DNA of 43,567 nt from Planctomycetota bacterium (GTDB lineage Bacteria > Planctomycetota > UBA1135 > UBA2386). Location: contig JANQJF010000105.1 of NCBI GenBank assembly GCA_028281765.1, positions 1 to 43,567 on the forward strand. Direction: 5' to 3'. Position numbers and translations under genes: made by a program. This document shows, piece after piece, positions 27,197 through 35,431 of this stretch (position 1 is the first letter of the stretch; every line of letters begins with the position of its first letter). The notes under the pieces are model-generated. The model was not told the origin of the DNA and searched no databases. It worked only from the letters and a program-made list of their open reading frames with translations.

Positions 27197-29147
27197 ACGG
27201 CGCGCGCTTCAGTTCGAAGCGCAGACCCTCGATGGGCATGCCGTCCTTCTCGACGACGAGCTCGTCGACGATCTGCGGCTCGGGATACGCGTAGCCCCGC
27301 GGGATGCCCATGAAGTAGAGCTGCGCGCCGCCGCGCGGCAGGCGGAGCTCGAACCGACCGTCTTCGTCGGAGCGCGCGCCGTCGAGGCGCGGTTGTGTGC
27401 CGAACTCGCGCGGCATCACGGCGCCGACCAGCGCGTCCTGGATCGGTTCTCCGTTCGATGCGTCGACGACGACGCCAGACACGCGAACGGCCGACTCCAT
27501 CGACAGCGCGGACTCGAGCGTCGCGCCGCGCCGAAGCTCGATCGACGTCGGTCGGTAGACCCACTCGGTCCCTTCGCTCTCGACGAACACGTCGTAGCGA
27601 CCCGAATGCAGTCCCGGGATGCGGAACGAACCGTCCGCAGCGGAACGTGTCTCGAACCCCGTCGTCACGAAGATGCCATCGACGCCGTTCGGTCGGATGC
27701 GCACGACGGCGCCTGAGACCGGCGCGCCGGTCGGTTCCGACACGACTCCACTCAGGACCGATTCGGACCACATCGTGATCTCCACGACGTCCGGAATCTC
27801 GGTCACGCCCATCCCGATGTTTGCGTATTGCGCCTGGCCGAGGCCCTGTCCCTCCGCGATCAAGTAGATGCGCGCTCCGTCCGGCAGATCCGTGAACTCG
27901 AAGTCGCCGGCCGCGTCGGGCGCACGATCGAAGAACTCGGGAAGCGCCGTGTCGATCCCCGGGAAGAGCGGTCCGCGCGGGAACGACACGTACGGCATGC
28001 CTGCCTTGGAGATCGTGAACGAGTTCACGCGCACGGTGACGGTCGTCGGATCCGTTCCGTCCGGCACGCTCACGCGTCCGCGCACGTTCCGAGAAGGGCA
28101 CATCGAGACTTCGATGGGGCCGTTCGCGTCCTCGGGGCCGCCGAGACTGCGGCCGACGCCGACGAGTTTACCCGCGACGCGCGCATACACCCATCGATCG
28201 AAGCGGCCACCGCCGTAGGTGAGGGACGCGGCGAACGCGACGTCGCCTTGCTCGTCCGTCGTGAACGGTCCGAACTGTCGGTAGTGCGACCGGCCGTCGG
28301 GTCTGGGAGCTCCTTGGAACAACCACACTTGGGCGCTTTGCACCGGCCGGCCATCCTCCGCGACGCAACGCACGCACACGGGGTCGACCGTCGAGACGAC
28401 CGGAGTCCGCGTCGCCGCACTCTCGGGCAGCACCGCGACGTCGGCGATCGCCGCCGCGATCGCGCCGCGTGCCTGTGCGGTCGGCAGCGCTACCGATGCG
28501 GGAGTCGTCGGCGTCGGTCCCCTCGTCACGAAGATCGCGGTGACCGCGAGGACGAGGATCGCCGCGATGGATGCCCCAATCCATGTCGGCAGCGCGGCCT
28601 TGCGGGTCGCCCGGCCGAGCCACGGGAGCATCGCCGCGGACCAGGCTTCCCGGCCGCCCGGATGCGTGGTGTCGAGCTGTCGTCGGATCTGGTCGAGCCC
28701 GCGCCGGATCTGCGAGCGGACCGTCACGGTCGGTTCGCCGCGCTGGCGGGCGATGTCCGCGGCCGACATCCCGTCGTAGAAGCGCAGCAGCAGGACGCCG
28801 CGATACTTCGACGGCAGAGCGAGCACGGCATCGACGACGCGTCGGTGCAGCTCGAGGCGCTCGGCGAGTTGGTCGGACCGATCGTCGACTTCGCTGCGCG
28901 CCGCCGCGCGCTCTCGCGTCGCCCTCCGGGCCTGTTCCCGTCGGCGGTTCCGAAACTGGTTCCGCACGACGCGCCCGAGCCAGGCGGTCAACGGGAGGCC
29001 ACGCTGCGGCGGGTTCCGCAGCGCGGCGACCCACGTGTCCTGCGTGAGGTCGTCCGCGTCCGCGTCGCTGCCGACGAGGCTTCGCGCCAGAGAACGCACG
29101 AATCCCTCGTGCTCGAGGAGGTCGGTGATCGTCAGGGATGCTGCCAT
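27195..29147 (-). CDS. membrane-tethered ECF sigma factor with extracellular carboxypeptidase-regulatory-like domains
   Basis: 650 residues. ATG 29147 is preceded by GGAG at 7-10 nt; a GTG 12 nt upstream is less likely. Residues ~8-80 are sigma region 2 (EGFVRSLARSLVGSDADADDLTQDTW, AWLGRVVRNQFRNRRR). Residues ~100-155 are region 4 (VLALPSKYRGVLLLRFYDGMSAADIARQRGEPTVTVRSQIRRGL, read in parts). One membrane helix lies at ~187-208. After it come at least three beta-sandwich repeats with a GxVxxxxGxPVxGAxVxI pattern (for example LSGVVSEPTGAPVSGAVVRI and VSGVVVDASNGEPIQDALV), the carboxypeptidase-regulatory-like/CNA-B class. I infer a sigma factor held at the membrane by its own sensor domain. It is 72 nt downstream of the GAPDH gene. 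Confidence 0.9.
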   Translation of the reverse strand: MAASLTITDLLEHEGFVRSLARSLVGSDADADDLTQDTWVAALRNPPQRGLPLTAWLGRVVRNQFRNRRREQARRATRERAAARSEVDDRSDQLAERLELHRRVVDAVLALPSKYRGVLLLRFYDGMSAADIARQRGEPTVTVRSQIRRGLDQIRRQLDTTHPGGREAWSAAMLPWLGRATRKAALPTWIGASIAAILVLAVTAIFVTRGPTPTTPASVALPTAQARGAIAAAIADVAVLPESAATRTPVVSTVDPVCVRCVAEDGRPVQSAQVWLFQGAPRPDGRSHYRQFGPFTTDEQGDVAFAASLTYGGGRFDRWVYARVAGKLVGVGRSLGGPEDANGPIEVSMCPSRNVRGRVSVPDGTDPTTVTVRVNSFTISKAGMPYVSFPRGPLFPGIDTALPEFFDRAPDAAGDFEFTDLPDGARIYLIAEGQGLGQAQYANIGMGVTEIPDVVEITMWSESVLSGVVSEPTGAPVSGAVVRIRPNGVDGIFVTTGFETRSAADGSFRIPGLHSGRYDVFVESEGTEWVYRPTSIELRRGATLESALSMESAVRVSGVVVDASNGEPIQDALVGAVMPREFGTQPRLDGARSDEDGRFELRLPRGGAQLYFMGIPRGYAYPEPQIVDELVVEKDGMPIEGLRFELKRAP

Positions 29148-29218
29148 GCCCCGCTCCACACCGTCGGGGCGCGGAGCGATGCACGAATTCTAGAAGAATC
29201 CGAACCGGCTGGCGCGCC

Positions 29219-30226
29219 CTACGCGCCGGCCGCCGCCATGCATCCGAGCAGGTCCACGAGCCGATTCGAATAGCCCCACTCGTTGTCGTACCAGGCCAGC
29301 AGCTTGACGAGGCTGCCGTCGACGACTCGGGTCGACTGGGCGTCGACGATCGAGCTGCGCGGGTCGCCGGCGAAGTCGGCGCTGACGAGCGGCCGGGATT
29401 CGAAGCCCAGGATCTCGGCGAGCGGGCCTTTCTCCGCCGCGCTCCGGAGCAGTCCGTGGACCTCGTCGACGTTCGTATCGCGCTTCACCTGGAACGCGCA
29501 GTCGGTGATCGACGCGTTCAACACCGGCACCCGGACGGCGATGCTGTCTAGGCGCCCCTTCAGCTCGGGGAAGATCATCGTTACCGCCGTCGCCGAGTTG
29601 GTGGACGTCGGGATCAGATTCTGCTGCGACGCGCGCGCACGCCGCGGGTCCTTGTGGGCGGCGTCGATGACCCGCTGCGTGTTCGTCGGGTTGTGGATCG
29701 TCGTGACGACGCCGCGGTCGATGCCGATGCCGTCGTGCAGCACCTTGACGACCGGTGCGAGGCAGTTCGTCGTGCACGACGCGCCGGTGACGATTCGTTC
29801 GTTCGCGAAGTCGACGCCCTCGTGATTGACGCCGAACACGATGTTCGGAGGACCGTCCTTGACCGGTGCCGACACGAGCACGCGCTTTGCGCCACGGTCG
29901 AAGTGTGGGGTCAGCAGCGGCGTCGTGCGAAATGCGCCGCTGGACTCGAGCACGACGTCGACCTCGAGTCCGGCCCAGTCGATGTCGCCGGGCGACGTGG
30001 CGTTCGACACCGGCAGTCGCTTGCCGTCGATGTGGAGTTCGTTGCCGTCGGCCGTGACTTCGTGGGCCCACTTGCCTTGCACGGTGTCGAACTCGAGTAG
30101 GACCGCGAGCGTGCTCGCGTCCGCGAACGGCTCGTTGATCGCGACGAAGTCGATGTCGTCACGGTCCCATCCGGCACGCAGCGCCAGTCGTCCGCAGCGT
30201 CCGAATCCATTGATGCCTACTCGCAT
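29219..30226 (-). CDS. gap: glyceraldehyde-3-phosphate dehydrogenase, ArsJ-associated type
   Basis: 335 residues. ATG 30226 begins the nucleotide-binding VGINGFGRCGRLALR; upstream in-frame codons are not GAPDH. Catalytic Cys151 lies in ASCTTNCLAP and His178 in TTIHNPTNTQ. The segment NTQRVIDAAHKDPRRARA, then LIPTSTNSATAV, FPELKGRL and DPRSSIVDAQST matches my memory of the GAPDH branch encoded with the ArsJ exporter, rather than the glycolytic GapA branch (which has HAYTxDQ and ARAAAxNIIPTSTGAAKAV). In the ArsJ system GAPDH makes 1-arseno-3-phosphoglycerate from arsenate and glyceraldehyde 3-phosphate for export. No arsJ or arsR gene is in the window, so the role may be central carbon metabolism. 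Divergent from the next secreted protein gene across 232 nt with no recognised promoter. Confidence 0.9.
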   Translation of the reverse strand: MRVGINGFGRCGRLALRAGWDRDDIDFVAINEPFADASTLAVLLEFDTVQGKWAHEVTADGNELHIDGKRLPVSNATSPGDIDWAGLEVDVVLESSGAFRTTPLLTPHFDRGAKRVLVSAPVKDGPPNIVFGVNHEGVDFANERIVTGASCTTNCLAPVVKVLHDGIGIDRGVVTTIHNPTNTQRVIDAAHKDPRRARASQQNLIPTSTNSATAVTMIFPELKGRLDSIAVRVPVLNASITDCAFQVKRDTNVDEVHGLLRSAAEKGPLAEILGFESRPLVSADFAGDPRSSIVDAQSTRVVDGSLVKLLAWYDNEWGYSNRLVDLLGCMAAAGA

Positions 30227-30458
30227 TGCCGTCTCTTCGTGTGTGCGCTCGTGTCGAAGCTCCGAAGATGAAACGCGGCCCAAGTAGGGGAAAGGCAGCA
30301 GGTCGAGAAGGGGGATGAAGATTTCGCAAAGCGGCGGCCGCGCTTGCGCGCCGACGCATCCCGCGTGCGACCGCATTTCTCGCACATCGTCGCTCCGCTG
30401 CGGCCCGCGCTCTCCGCTGAACATGGCGAACACCACTGTCACGAGAAGTGAGAAAACC

Positions 30459-31832
30459 ATGTTTCGACGTCTGATCTCCACGACCGCGCTGACTCTGTTC
30501 GCCGCGCTCTCCTCCGCTGGCTCTGCGAGCGCGCAGAACCCCGCGGACCCGCAGCTGCCGCGTTGGCGGGGGCCTTGCTACAACTGCTACAATCACGCCT
30601 TGAACCGCCGGGACTGGTTCTTTGCGCAGACGCTCGCCGGGATCGTCGCTCCGGCGACGATCAACTGCGCGAACACCACCGCGGCGGCGATCGCCGACGG
30701 ACTCGCGCCGGCCGCGTGGCCCGGTCCTCCGGCGCCGCAGCCGGCAGGGTGGCCGGCCGGAGCGTGCCCGCCCGGACATTCGCTCGTCGCGATGTCCGTG
30801 ATCGACCCGGCGGTGATCGCCGCGATCCGCGCGATGCCGGGCAACAAGTACGCCGACCCGACGAACGCTTCGTTCATCGGGGACTTCCACTGGTATCGAC
30901 TCAACGGGAACGGCACGCCCGGGTCGCCCTGGATCTGGTCGCACAAGCCGGGTTCGACCCCCGCGACCGTCATGGACTCGGGAACGCCGGCGCGCGTCAT
31001 GGACGCGACGAATCCGCCGCACCTCGCGAACTTGGGGATCTACACGTTCTGCGGTTACTTCTGCGTGCCGAACCCGCCCGTGCCGCTCGTTGGCGTCCTC
31101 GGTTCTCCGCCGTGGCAGGCGGGTGCCGTCGTCAAGGCGTGGAAGGAGCGGGGGACCGGCATCGAGGATCTGCAGCAGGACATCAACGACATCCTGCAGA
31201 CGCTTGGCCACCTGCCGACCGGGCAGCCGGTTCCGGATCCGCAGTGGAACGAGAGTGACGAGGAGCGCGCGTACGGCCTGATGCTGCCGCCGCAGCCTAC
31301 TCTGCCTCCGTTCTTGCGCGTGCGAGACGGCGTTGTCGCGATCTACTCCGACATCGTCGGAGACGAGTTCACGCAGGTGCAGTTCTTTGCCGACGACAAC
31401 GGACTCGAGCAGTTCTTGGACGCGCACTTCCTGCCGCCGGACTTCACGATCTTCGGTCAGGGCTGCGAAGGATCGCAGGGACCGATCCTGCACATGCCCG
31501 TGTTCGGGGACGGGCAGATCGGCGGCTTCGTCGACTACCAGATCGATGGCGTGATCTTCCCGAATCCGACGGCGTTCCATCTCGGACTGCTCGAGACCTA
31601 TCTGCCGCTCGACCTGTTCGGTGCCGATGGTTGCGCGCTGCTCGTCGATCCGGTTCTCGCGGTCCCGCTCCTGCCGGATCCCCTTGTCGGTGGTGCCGGA
31701 ATCCTGATTCCGATTCCTCCGGATCCGAACCTCGTCGGGGTCGAGTTGATGACGCAGGGTCTGACGCTCGATCCGCTCGCGAACTCGTTCGGCGTCGCGA
31801 CGTCGAACGGCGCGAAGGTGCGAATCCGTTGA
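30459..31832 (+). CDS. secreted protein of uncharacterised CYNCYN/DFHWYR family with C-terminal beta domain
   Basis: 457 residues. ATG 30459 starts a signal peptide (MFRRLISTTALTLFAALSSA, cleavage near ASA-Q26); an ATG at 30315 does not. The mature N-terminal half has PCYNCYN (39-45), DFHWYR (142-147), WSHKPG (160-165) and FCGYFCVP (197-204). I remember these phrases together in a small family of uncharacterised secreted proteins, but no function. A Cys near a helix start followed by a His in a strand recalls papain-like (CHAP/NlpC) hydrolases; that is only an inference. Residues ~335-457 are a beta domain (FGQGCEGSQGPILHMPVFG, LDLFGADGCALLVDPVL, then QGLTLDPLAN and ATSNGAKVRIR) shared in outline with the ELWxxDGT protein. 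It is convergent with the methyltransferase, 6 nt apart. Confidence 0.72.
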   Translation: MFRRLISTTALTLFAALSSAGSASAQNPADPQLPRWRGPCYNCYNHALNRRDWFFAQTLAGIVAPATINCANTTAAAIADGLAPAAWPGPPAPQPAGWPAGACPPGHSLVAMSVIDPAVIAAIRAMPGNKYADPTNASFIGDFHWYRLNGNGTPGSPWIWSHKPGSTPATVMDSGTPARVMDATNPPHLANLGIYTFCGYFCVPNPPVPLVGVLGSPPWQAGAVVKAWKERGTGIEDLQQDINDILQTLGHLPTGQPVPDPQWNESDEERAYGLMLPPQPTLPPFLRVRDGVVAIYSDIVGDEFTQVQFFADDNGLEQFLDAHFLPPDFTIFGQGCEGSQGPILHMPVFGDGQIGGFVDYQIDGVIFPNPTAFHLGLLETYLPLDLFGADGCALLVDPVLAVPLLPDPLVGGAGILIPIPPDPNLVGVELMTQGLTLDPLANSFGVATSNGAKVRIR

Positions 31833-31838
31833 TGCGGG

Positions 31839-32669
31839 CTACGGCGTCATCGAGAAGAAGGCGCCCACGCGGCGCCGTCCTTCGACGAGGCAGACCGACC
31901 ACCACACGGCTGCGTCGATGCGACGGCGCCATGCGTCGAATCCGTCGAGGACCCGTGTCGCGGTCTGCTCGTCACACTTGCCCTGCGTCACGAGCCAGCC
32001 GGCTCCGCGCATCAGCGCGTCGAACAGGATGCCGGTCGTCGCCTCGAAGCGCGCGTCACCGGCGATGCCGCCGCAGAACACCGCTTGGCTGCGCAGTGGA
32101 CGCGCGCCCGCTGCGTTGAGCATCGCGGGCACGCGGCGGCCGACGAACGGATCGCGACCGAGTTCGCACATGCCGTCGACGAAGCCGGCCCAGAGATCCT
32201 CGAATCCGTCGACGGCCGGCGCGAGCTGGAGCCCCGCGTAGTCATCGTCGACGACGACGATCCGCCCGCCGGGGCGGAGCGCCCGCACGCACTCGATCAA
32301 GAACTCCTCGGGATCGTGCGCGTCCTGCAACGCGTGGCGTGCGACGACGACGTCGAACGATCCCCATTCTTCGTGCGTGAGTGGCAGGCCCGACTCGGCG
32401 CGTCGCACTTCCAGACGGTCGCTCTCCTCGCGTCCGCTGGATTCGACGCGGGCGATCTCGAACCGGTAGGGGCATTCTTCCGTGGCCACGACCGAGCCGG
32501 TCGGCACGGCGGCGGCGAGCGATCGGCTCAGCTGGCCGACGTCACAACCGACTTCCAGGATGCGTTCGTCACCCCGGAGTTCCAACTCGGACAGACACTC
32601 GTCGTGGAGAAGCGCGCGCATCGAGGCGATGCGGCGGCGCTCCCCTGGCATGCGCCGGGAGTCGACCAT
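31839..32669 (-). CDS. SAM-dependent class I methyltransferase
   Basis: 276 residues. ATG 32669 is chosen because the coding character (motif I onwards) begins here; the longer in-frame extension lies under the LysR gene and is not conserved in kind. Motif I reads ILEVGCDVGQLS (37-48), followed by TEE (acidic residue for SAM), GSFDVVVARHALQDAHDPEEF (motif II region) and LRPGGRIVVVDDDYAG (motif III). The C-terminal ~110 residues are helical with no known family. The substrate is not indicated. It lies 73 nt downstream of the LysR gene on the same strand and may be co-transcribed with it, giving a possible but unproved link to the selenate-type transporter. Confidence 0.84.
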   Translation of the reverse strand: MVDSRRMPGERRRIASMRALLHDECLSELELRGDERILEVGCDVGQLSRSLAAAVPTGSVVATEECPYRFEIARVESSGREESDRLEVRRAESGLPLTHEEWGSFDVVVARHALQDAHDPEEFLIECVRALRPGGRIVVVDDDYAGLQLAPAVDGFEDLWAGFVDGMCELGRDPFVGRRVPAMLNAAGARPLRSQAVFCGGIAGDARFEATTGILFDALMRGAGWLVTQGKCDEQTATRVLDGFDAWRRRIDAAVWWSVCLVEGRRRVGAFFSMTP

Positions 32670-32742
32670 GGAATCTTGCAAAGTTCGGTGAGGTGGTGGG
32701 GCCCCACGCGCACTAACTCGATCGGCGCGAAAGTTACGGAAG

Positions 32743-33714
32743 TCAGCTCGAAGAGCCGGCGCCGATGCAATCTCGTGACAGAACCTCCTCGAACGCGCGC
32801 ACCGCCGGTCCGGGAGTACCTTCCGATCGCGTGACCACGTAGAACGAGCGTTCGACGCGGAAGTCGTGGACGTCCGCGGTGCACAGGAAACCGTGCGCGA
32901 GGTCCTCGCGCACCGCGAGTTCGGAGATGAACGACACGCCGAGGCCCGCGCGCACCATCGCCTTGACACCGTCCGTGCCGTCGACTTCGAGCACCCCGTC
33001 GAGCGGCGCCTGGCGCAGGCCGAGGCCTTCGAGCATCGCGGCGCGCGTGCCCGATCCGGAGGTCCGCATCACGAGCGTCTCGCCGAGCACGTCGTCCCGC
33101 GTGATCCCGCGACGCGACGCGAACGGGTGTCCCGGCGCGAAGATCAACACGAGGCGATCCGCCGTGAACTCGGTCGAGCGCATGCCGCGTCGCGTCGGAT
33201 TCGTCCCGACGACCGCGAGTTCGACCTCGCCGCTCGCGAGCCGGTCGAGCGTCCGCTCGGACGATCCGGTCAGCAGGCGGAGGTGCACTTCAGGATGTTC
33301 CGCGGTGAACGCGGCGAGTCGGTCCGGCAGGAGGTACACGGCCGGGATCGTGCTCGCGCCGACCGGCAGAGAGCCGGTGACGAGCCCATGGAGTTCGGTG
33401 GCGGCGACGCGCACGTTGCGCTCTCCGCGCAGCGCGGCTCGCGCCGGGGGCAGAAGCTTCTCGCCTTCCGGCGTGACGCGAACCCCCTTGTGCACGCGCT
33501 CGACCAGCCGCATGCCGAGCCGGCGCTCGAGGTCGGCCATGTGCCCGCTCACCGTCGGCTGGCTGACGCCCATGTGCGCCGCGGCCGCGGTGAACGACCC
33601 GTGGGTGACGAGGGCGTCGAACACCTCGAGTTGACGGATCGACAGCGGCTCGTCTTCTCGACCGCGCGCGCGCCCTTCCCGTCGTGTCTCGCCGTCGGTA
33701 TGCTTTTCGGCCAT
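32743..33714 (-). CDS. LysR-family transcriptional regulator of the selenium-associated type
   Basis: 323 residues. The winged helix spans ~26-85 (LSIRQLEVFDALVTHGSFTAAAAHMGVSQPTVSGHMADLE, read in parts), then a linker and a substrate-binding domain with GASTIPAVYLLPDRLAAF, a sequence I associate with the selenium-metabolism LysR group. The gene is divergent from the transporter operon (start 33768), and an ATC-N9-GAT palindrome lies between them at 33728-33742. This is the classic LysR arrangement: autorepression plus control of the divergent genes. The ligand is unknown; selenate, selenite or a related oxyanion is inferred from the target. An N-terminal basic tail of ~25 residues is unusual. 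Confidence 0.9.
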   Translation of the reverse strand: MAEKHTDGETRREGRARGREDEPLSIRQLEVFDALVTHGSFTAAAAHMGVSQPTVSGHMADLERRLGMRLVERVHKGVRVTPEGEKLLPPARAALRGERNVRVAATELHGLVTGSLPVGASTIPAVYLLPDRLAAFTAEHPEVHLRLLTGSSERTLDRLASGEVELAVVGTNPTRRGMRSTEFTADRLVLIFAPGHPFASRRGITRDDVLGETLVMRTSGSGTRAAMLEGLGLRQAPLDGVLEVDGTDGVKAMVRAGLGVSFISELAVREDLAHGFLCTADVHDFRVERSFYVVTRSEGTPGPAVRAFEEVLSRDCIGAGSSS

Positions 33715-33725
33715 TCCGATTCATG

Positions 33726-33744
33726 GTATCGGCATTCCCGATAC
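33726..33744. promoter_or_regulatory. LysR-type operator (ATC-N9-GAT) in the divergent promoter
   Basis: GTATCGG (33726-33732), CATTC, CCGATAC (33738-33744) is a perfect 7-bp inverted repeat with a 5-bp spacer, containing ATC-N9-GAT at 33728-33742. It lies 11-30 nt from the LysR start and 24-42 nt from the binding-protein start. This is the standard LysR recognition shape, so it is the probable operator for the adjacent regulator. Confidence 0.75.
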
Positions 33745-33767
33745 ATCGGAAGCCCTCGGACCTCTCC

Positions 33768-34655
33768 ATGGACCACCTGTTCCGGATCCTCCTCGTCTCG
33801 GTCTTCGTCGGCGTGCTGCCCGTTTCCTGTGCGGACGATTCGGCCGCGAGCGAGGCGGCCGTGTTGACGTTCTCCGCGATCCCCGATCACGACGAGACCG
33901 AGCTGCGTGCGAAGTACGCGCCGGTCGCCACCTGGCTGTCCGAGACGCTCGGAGTCGAGGTCCGCTACCACCACTGCGCGGAGTACAAGGACGCCGTCGA
34001 GCTGTTCAAGAACGGCGACGTTCAGCTCGCGTGGTTCGGCGGACTGAGCGGCGTGAAGGCGCGGCACGCGGTGGCCGGTGCGCGCGCGATCGCGCAGGGT
34101 GTCGAGGACCCCGAGTTCTACTCGTACTTCATCGCCCACGAGGACTCGGGACTGCAGCCTGGAGACGAGTTTCCTCATGCGCTGGCCGGAAAGAAGTTTC
34201 GCTTCGGCTCCGATGGCTCGACTTCGGGGCGGCTGATGCCGGAGCACTTCATCCGCAAGTTCGGCGGCAAGTCCCCGCAGGAGTTCTTCGGTAGCGAGAA
34301 CAGCTACTCCAAGACGCACACCGAGACCTGCAAACTCGTCGCGTCCGGCGAGTTCGATGCCGGGGCGTGCAACTTCAAGACCTACGACACGATGGTCGCG
34401 AAGGGGGAGATCGATCCGGAGACGTGTTTCGTGCTCTGGAAGACGCCGACGTACGCCGACTACAACCTGACGGCGCATCCGCTCCTCGAGGAGCGATTCG
34501 GCGCCGGTTTCGTCGACCGCGTTCGTGATGCGTTCCTGCAGCTGACGGACCCGCAGCTGTTGCGTGCGTTCGAGCGCGAGAAGTTCATCGCGGCCGAGAA
34601 CGAGGACTTCGACGCGATCAAGGAGCTCGCGATCGAACTCGACCTGGTCCGATGA
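33768..34655 (+). CDS. substrate-binding protein of a putative selenate ABC importer
   Basis: 295 residues. ATG 33768 starts a signal sequence ending LPVSC (Cys21), an imperfect lipobox because position -3 is Pro. The mature protein reads LTFSAIPDHDETELRAKY, FKNGDVQLAWFGGLSGVKAR, AIAQGVEDPEFYSYFIAHEDSG, RFGSDGSTSGRLMPEHFIRKF. These are the phrases of the family annotated as putative selenate ABC transporter substrate-binding protein, a branch of the PhnD/phosphonate-binding fold. The phosphonate role itself is less likely because PhnD lacks the AWFGGLTG block in this form. The stop overlaps the ATPase start (ATGA). Substrate specificity is inferred from family, not shown. Confidence 0.84.
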   Translation: MDHLFRILLVSVFVGVLPVSCADDSAASEAAVLTFSAIPDHDETELRAKYAPVATWLSETLGVEVRYHHCAEYKDAVELFKNGDVQLAWFGGLSGVKARHAVAGARAIAQGVEDPEFYSYFIAHEDSGLQPGDEFPHALAGKKFRFGSDGSTSGRLMPEHFIRKFGGKSPQEFFGSENSYSKTHTETCKLVASGEFDAGACNFKTYDTMVAKGEIDPETCFVLWKTPTYADYNLTAHPLLEERFGAGFVDRVRDAFLQLTDPQLLRAFEREKFIAAENEDFDAIKELAIELDLVR

Positions 34656-35431
34656 CCGGCACCGACTTCGCACTGGAAGGCGTGTCGATGCGCTTCGACG
34701 CGCTGACGGTGCTCGAAGACGTGTCGCTGCGAATCGATGCCGGCGAACGTGTCGCTCTCGTCGGACCCAGCGGTTCCGGCAAGACTACTCTGCTGCGGTT
34801 GTTGGGCGGCGTCCTCGAGCCGACAGGCGGTGGGGTCCGGATCGGCGGGGCCGCGCTCGCCGGCATGTCCCCGGCCGCGCTCCGAGCGGTCCGGTCGCAG
34901 ATCGGTTTCGTTCATCAAGACCACGCGCTGATTCCGAACGTGCGCGTCGCGCACAACGTGGCGACGGGCCGGGTCGGGCGGCGCGGACTGTTCGGCGTGA
35001 TGCGCGACGTCCTGTGGCCGTCACGCGACACCCTCGCGGAGATGCACGCGTTGCTCGATCGCGTCGGGATCGAGGAGAAGCTGTTCGAGCGCACCGACCG
35101 CCTGTCGGGTGGGCAGCGGCAGCGCGTCGCGATCGCTCGCGCGTTGTTCCAACAGCCGTCGGCGATCCTCGCGGACGAGCCGGTCTCGAGCGTCGACCCG
35201 TCGCGCGCGCGTGATACGGTCGAGTTGCTGCAATCGATCTCGCGCGACGACGGCATCACGCTCTGCGCGAGCCTGCACAACGTCGAGCTCGCGCGCGAGT
35301 TCTTCCCCAGGGTGCTCGGACTTCGCGACGGGTGCATCGCGTTCGACGTCCCTTCCGGCGAGCTCTCGGAAGACGCCGTCGCCGAGCTCTACGAGCTGAG
35401 CTCGAACGAGATGCTCGCCGATGGCGCGTGA
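34652..35431 (+). CDS. ATP-binding protein of the importer (PhnC-like)
   Basis: 259 residues. Walker A GPSGSGKT (38-45), Q-loop VHQDHALIPN, signature LSGGQRQR, Walker B ILADEP and the switch His in CASLHNVELAREF are all present. The insertion around GRRGLFGVMRDVLWPS is typical of PhnC-type ATPases. It powers uptake from the two permease genes that follow. ATGA coupling to the binding-protein gene and an 11-nt overlap with the first permease gene indicate a single operon. Confidence 0.92.
   Translation: MTGTDFALEGVSMRFDALTVLEDVSLRIDAGERVALVGPSGSGKTTLLRLLGGVLEPTGGGVRIGGAALAGMSPAALRAVRSQIGFVHQDHALIPNVRVAHNVATGRVGRRGLFGVMRDVLWPSRDTLAEMHALLDRVGIEEKLFERTDRLSGGQRQRVAIARALFQQPSAILADEPVSSVDPSRARDTVELLQSISRDDGITLCASLHNVELAREFFPRVLGLRDGCIAFDVPSGELSEDAVAELYELSSNEMLADGA

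Noticed and set aside
29219..30226. Glycolytic GapA
   Set aside because: The NTQRVIDAAHKDPRRARA region fits the ArsJ-associated branch better; glycolysis remains possible as function.
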